Assembly (NCBI GenBank): GCA_964647255.1
Contig: CAZYGI010000126.1
Location: forward strand, 1 to 7,405
Reading direction: 5' to 3'
DNA length: 7,405 nt
From: CAWJEL01 sp964647255
Lineage (GTDB): Bacteria; Chloroflexota; Anaerolineae; CG2-30-64-16
Part shown: positions 4,772 through 7,405 of the stretch, one piece after another
How positions within the stretch are numbered: position 1 is the stretch's first letter
How the letters are laid out: every line of letters starts with the position of its first letter
Made by a program: the position numbers and the translations under genes
The notes under the pieces: model-generated
What the model was told of the DNA's origin: nothing
What the model saw: the letters and a program-made list of their open reading frames with translations, nothing else
The model's database searches: none

Positions 4772-5776
4772 ATGAACCCAACGATGTGGGCGCGAGCCCT
4801 GCGCATTATCCCGCGGCTCAATAAAGAAGAATGGTCTCGGCTGGATGTCATCTCCAAATGGCTGATCGCCACGCGCGCGGCCGTCTTGATCATGACCTTC
4901 ATCTCGGCCGCGATCGCCGGAATCTTCGCCTTCCGCAACGGGCAGTTTCACTTCGGACGTTGGCTGCTGGTAGCAGTCGGCCTGGTGCTGGCGCACGCGA
5001 CGAACAACCTGCTGAATGACCTGACCGACTATCGGCGGGGCGTGGACAAGGGGAACTACTTCCGCACTCAGTACGGCGCGCAGCCGCTGGAGCAAGGGCT
5101 GTGGACCGAGCATGATCTGCTGACTTATGCCGGGGTGACCGGTCTGATCGCGCTGGCGTGCGGCGTCTACTTCATCGTCCTGCGCGGTTGGCCGGCCGTG
5201 CTGCTGTTGGCCGCGGGCGCGTTCTTTGTGCTCTTCTACACCTGGCCGCTGAAGTACATCGGCCTGGGCGAGATCTCGGTGATCTTGGTCTGGGGGCCGC
5301 TGATGGTGGGCGGCGGCTACTACGTCATCACGGGGCATTGGGACTGGAACGTCGCGCTGGCCAGCCTGCCCTACGCGCTCGGCCCGACCACCGTGATCTT
5401 CGGCAAGCACATTGACAAACATGACCCCGACAAGGCCAAGGGGATCCACACGTTGCCGGTGATCATCGGCGAGAAGGCCGCCCGCTATGCTGCGCTCGGG
5501 ATGATGGCGCTGATGTATCTGCTGGTGATCGTTCAGATCATCACCGGGTTCTACACTCCGGTGATGTTGGTCGTCCTGCTGGCGTTGACGATGATCCCCT
5601 CGGTGTGGGCGATGTACCGCCAGCCCTATCCCAAGGCGCGGCCGGCCAACTTCCCGGAGGAAGCCTGGCCCACCTACTTCGCCGCGGCCGCGTTCATGCA
5701 CAACCGGCGCTACGGGCTATTCTTCCTCGCCGGGCTGCTGGTGGACGCGCTGCTGCACGTATTGAAGGTGCTGTGA
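4772..5776 (+). CDS. UbiA-family polyprenyltransferase (MenA-like)
   Basis: 334 residues with about eight or nine membrane helices, the normal size for the UbiA superfamily. These enzymes attach a polyprenyl chain to an aromatic or other acceptor in the membrane. The first Asp-rich motif, NDLTDYRRGVD (82-92), lies after helix 2 and matches the NDxxDxxxGxD form found in MenA-type members; it binds diphosphate through magnesium. The second is KHIDKHDPDKAKGIHTLPVIIG (212-233), with D215, D218 and D220 before K221 and the TLP..IG tail. The N-terminal R35 in ATRAAVLIMTF is also typical. A menaquinone-type role (1,4-dihydroxy-2-naphthoate acceptor) is plausible but unproven, since no men genes are in view. 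The ATG at 4772 follows GAGAGGA. Its stop lies 59 bases from that of the convergent glycosyltransferase. Confidence 0.85.
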   Translation: MNPTMWARALRIIPRLNKEEWSRLDVISKWLIATRAAVLIMTFISAAIAGIFAFRNGQFHFGRWLLVAVGLVLAHATNNLLNDLTDYRRGVDKGNYFRTQYGAQPLEQGLWTEHDLLTYAGVTGLIALACGVYFIVLRGWPAVLLLAAGAFFVLFYTWPLKYIGLGEISVILVWGPLMVGGGYYVITGHWDWNVALASLPYALGPTTVIFGKHIDKHDPDKAKGIHTLPVIIGEKAARYAALGMMALMYLLVIVQIITGFYTPVMLVVLLALTMIPSVWAMYRQPYPKARPANFPEEAWPTYFAAAAFMHNRRYGLFFLAGLLVDALLHVLKVL

Positions 5777-5779
5777 GGA

Positions 5780-5853
5780 CTGGAAACTGGAAGCTAAAAT
5801 CGGGATGCTGGTCGCCCGCAAGAAGTGTCAAGTTTTCAGCTTCTAATTTCCAG
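5780..5853. terminator. Imperfect inverted repeat between convergent genes
   Basis: CTGGAAACTGGAAGCT (5780-5795) can pair with AGCTTCTAATTTCCAG (5838-5853) with about three imperfect positions, extended by AAAA (5796-5799) against TTTT (5833-5836). It spans the gap after the prenyltransferase and runs into the last codons of the minus-strand glycosyltransferase. It may act as a weak two-way terminator or be a dispersed intergenic repeat. There is no good T run after either arm. Confidence 0.4.
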
Positions 5854-7089
5854 GTACAGCGCGACGAGCTGCCTGGCATGTTCCTGCATGTTCGGTCCCA
5901 GGCGCACATTCGCCCGCAGGTCGGCCAATGGCTCCGGTTGATTGACGATCTGCTGAAGCACACGGGCCAGGTCGGCGCTGTCACCGGGCGCAAAAAGATA
6001 GCCCGTGCGGCCATCCTGCACCTTCTCGATCAATGCGCCCAGCCGGCTGGCGACCACCGGCACGCCCACCGCATACGCTTCCTGGATGACCAACGGTGAA
6101 TTCTCATACCATAGTGATGGCACCACCAGGCAGTCCAACTGGCGCAACGCCGCGCCGACTTGCCGGTAATCCAGAGGGCCGGCGAAACGGATGTTGGGGT
6201 GTCGCGCCAGCGCCCGCACCTGGGCCGCATACTCCGGGAAAACGGTCTCGCTCCCGTAAATCGTCAGAGCGGCGTCCGCAGGCAACCGGTTGAATGCCTC
6301 CACCAACACGTGGACGCCCTTCTGCCAGGCGAGCGAGCCGAGGAAGCCGAAGTGCGGCCTGCCCGGCGGGGGCGGCGGCGCCGTCGCGTCCGCGGCGGCG
6401 AAGCGTGCAGTGTCGAGCCCGTTCTCAAGCACCGTGATCCGGCCGGCCGGGAACCCCTGGCGAACATAACGGTCGCGCAGGAAACGGCTGGGCGCGATGA
6501 AGCGGTCTATCCCCGCAATCAACCGGCGCAGATACGCGTTTCGGTAGGCGAAGGGCAGCGCAAGCAAGGGCCGGAACGCCCGCAGCCGCTGCAGATCGGC
6601 GCGTGCGGTGGCGCAGTCCACGCAGTTCCAGCCGAGCTTCGGCCCCGCGCACACCTGCCGGTCGGGCCGGATCAACTGGCTGTTGGCGCAGAAGTACCAG
6701 TAGTCGTGCAGCGTCATCACGCGCGGCCGGCCGGCCGCCAGCGCGATCAGCCGCGCCGAAACGCCCTGGACGTGCTGGAAGTGGACGACATCGGGCCGCG
6801 TCTCGGCCAGGAACGTCTCGAAGGCTGATTCGATGGCCGAATCCCGGAAGGTGTGCCAGTATTGCCGGGCCGGCCCCTCGGTCGCGCGGTCGTCCGGCAG
6901 CGCGACGCGCCACAGGTGGACGCCGTCGCGCTCGACGCGCACCTCGGCCGGTGTGATTCCGGCCAACGGATAGAAGACGTGCACCTCGTGTCCGCCCGTC
7001 GCCAACGTCTTTGCCAGGCTCCAGGTGTAGACCTCGGTGCCGCCCAGGCTTTCGGGCGGGTATTTGTGAACAGTGAAAGCGATGCGCAC
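5836..7089 (-). CDS. GT4-family glycosyltransferase with Cys-rich insert
   Basis: 417 residues with a GT-B two-domain layout. The N-terminal Rossmann domain opens with RIAFTVHKYPPESLGGTEVYTWSLAKTLA, the acceptor-side GGxE.Y signature of GT4. HDYWYFC (128-134) begins a segment with four cysteines (C134, C147, C156, C159) seen in a subset of GT4 enzymes, perhaps a metal or disulfide site. The C-terminal donor domain has FLGSLAWQKGVHVLVEAF, the EX7E motif E329-E337 (ENSPLVIQE), and GVPVVASRLGALIEKVQDGRTGYLF. It should move a sugar from a nucleotide donor onto a surface glycan or lipid; the substrate is unknown. The GTG at 7089 is chosen because family similarity begins there and it sits two bases after the upstream gene's stop, implying translational coupling. 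A GTG at 7146 would overlap that gene and add an unconserved tail. Confidence 0.9.
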   Translation of the reverse strand: MRIAFTVHKYPPESLGGTEVYTWSLAKTLATGGHEVHVFYPLAGITPAEVRVERDGVHLWRVALPDDRATEGPARQYWHTFRDSAIESAFETFLAETRPDVVHFQHVQGVSARLIALAAGRPRVMTLHDYWYFCANSQLIRPDRQVCAGPKLGWNCVDCATARADLQRLRAFRPLLALPFAYRNAYLRRLIAGIDRFIAPSRFLRDRYVRQGFPAGRITVLENGLDTARFAAADATAPPPPPGRPHFGFLGSLAWQKGVHVLVEAFNRLPADAALTIYGSETVFPEYAAQVRALARHPNIRFAGPLDYRQVGAALRQLDCLVVPSLWYENSPLVIQEAYAVGVPVVASRLGALIEKVQDGRTGYLFAPGDSADLARVLQQIVNQPEPLADLRANVRLGPNMQEHARQLVALYLEIRS

Positions 7090-7091
7090 GG

Positions 7092-7405
7092 CTAAGGCCT
7101 CACTTCCGCGTAGATATCCGCCAGGATCCCGTAGGTCCGATCCCACGTGTACTCTTCCAGCGTCCGGCGGCGCCCTGCCGCGCCCAGCCGTGCGGCCAAT
7201 GAAGGCGCCTCGACCAGCCGGCGGATGGCCGCGGCCAGGGCCGGCGCGTCGCCGAACGGCGTCAGCAGGCCGTTTTCATCGGCGCGGATCAGCTCGGGGA
7301 GGCCGCCCGCGTCCGCGCCGATGACAGGTTTGCCGTGCAGCCATGCCTCCAGGAGGACGATGCCGAAGGTGTCCACCTGGCTCGGCAGGGCCAGCAGATC
7401 GCACG
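7092..7405 (-). CDS. GT4-family glycosyltransferase, C-terminal part (gene runs past window edge)
   Basis: Only the last 103 residues are visible; the reading frame is open to the edge at 7405 and the start lies beyond. They carry the donor-domain signature of GT4 glycosyltransferases: PSQVDTFGIVLLEAWLHGKPVIGADAGGLPELI. The EX7E position reads D-x7-E (D11 to E19 of the visible part), an accepted variant. ADENGLLTPFGDAPALAAAI follows, then the usual C-terminal helix with W and the YGILADIY tail that packs back on the N-terminal domain. The stop at 7092-7094 is two bases before the next glycosyltransferase start, so the two form an operon, probably for surface polysaccharide or glycolipid synthesis. 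Confidence 0.88.
   Translation of the reverse strand, partial: CDLLALPSQVDTFGIVLLEAWLHGKPVIGADAGGLPELIRADENGLLTPFGDAPALAAAIRRLVEAPSLAARLGAAGRRRTLEEYTWDRTYGILADIYAEVRP

Noticed and set aside
4751..5701. 316-codon minus-strand ORF opposite the prenyltransferase
   Set aside because: It has a His/Arg/Gln/Asp-rich composition without a family pattern, and the plus strand encodes a clear UbiA protein there.
6160..6828. 222-codon plus-strand ORF opposite the glycosyltransferase
   Set aside because: It is an Arg/Pro/Ala-rich shadow of the minus-strand GT4 gene with no recognisable domain.
1..7405. CRISPR arrays, tRNA or rRNA genes, phage structural genes
   Set aside because: No regularly spaced direct repeats, cloverleaf-like segments, rRNA words or phage protein motifs were seen on either strand, so there is no sign that the DGR lies in a prophage within this window.

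Overview
The window is GC-rich bacterial chromosome, judged by eye. The gene mix fits a member of the Chloroflexota or a similar environmental lineage: a DGR with an FGE/C-type-lectin-like template, LiaF/PspC membrane proteins, a UbiA/MenA-type prenyltransferase and GT4 glycosyltransferases. That placement is inference, as no rRNA or marker gene is present.

Bases 1-1956 hold most of a diversity-generating retroelement (DGR). A DGR-class reverse transcriptase (18-1070) is followed by an Avd-like four-helix accessory protein (1227-1571). Next comes an adenine-rich, Asn-coding template repeat (TR, about 1600-1740) and then about 200 nt of hairpin-rich non-coding DNA that probably belongs to the TR RNA. 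The order RT > avd > TR differs from the Bordetella phage order (target-avd-TR-RT). A 136-bp palindromic, MITE-like repeat (1073-1208) separates RT from avd. No variable repeat or target gene was found, so the diversified protein should lie outside, most simply just upstream of base 1. From the template, it should end in an FGE-sulfatase/C-type-lectin fold.

Bases 1957-4771 encode small membrane proteins. An ICMT/PEMT-like methyltransferase (1957-2406) converges on a DUF4870-like protein (2457-3146, minus strand) across a perfect 23-bp-stem palindrome. Divergent from the latter, a two-gene operon (3316-4448) encodes a LiaF-like protein with three internal repeats and a PspC-domain protein; together they suggest an envelope-stress module. 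It ends in a terminator-like hairpin at 4580-4628.

Bases 4772-7405 carry a UbiA-family prenyltransferase (4772-5776), probably for a quinone or another polyprenyl lipid. Convergent to it are two tightly spaced GT4 glycosyltransferases on the minus strand (5836-7089, and 7092 past the window edge), typical of a surface-glycan or exopolysaccharide cluster.

The DGR is the main find. The rest looks like ordinary envelope and lipid housekeeping.
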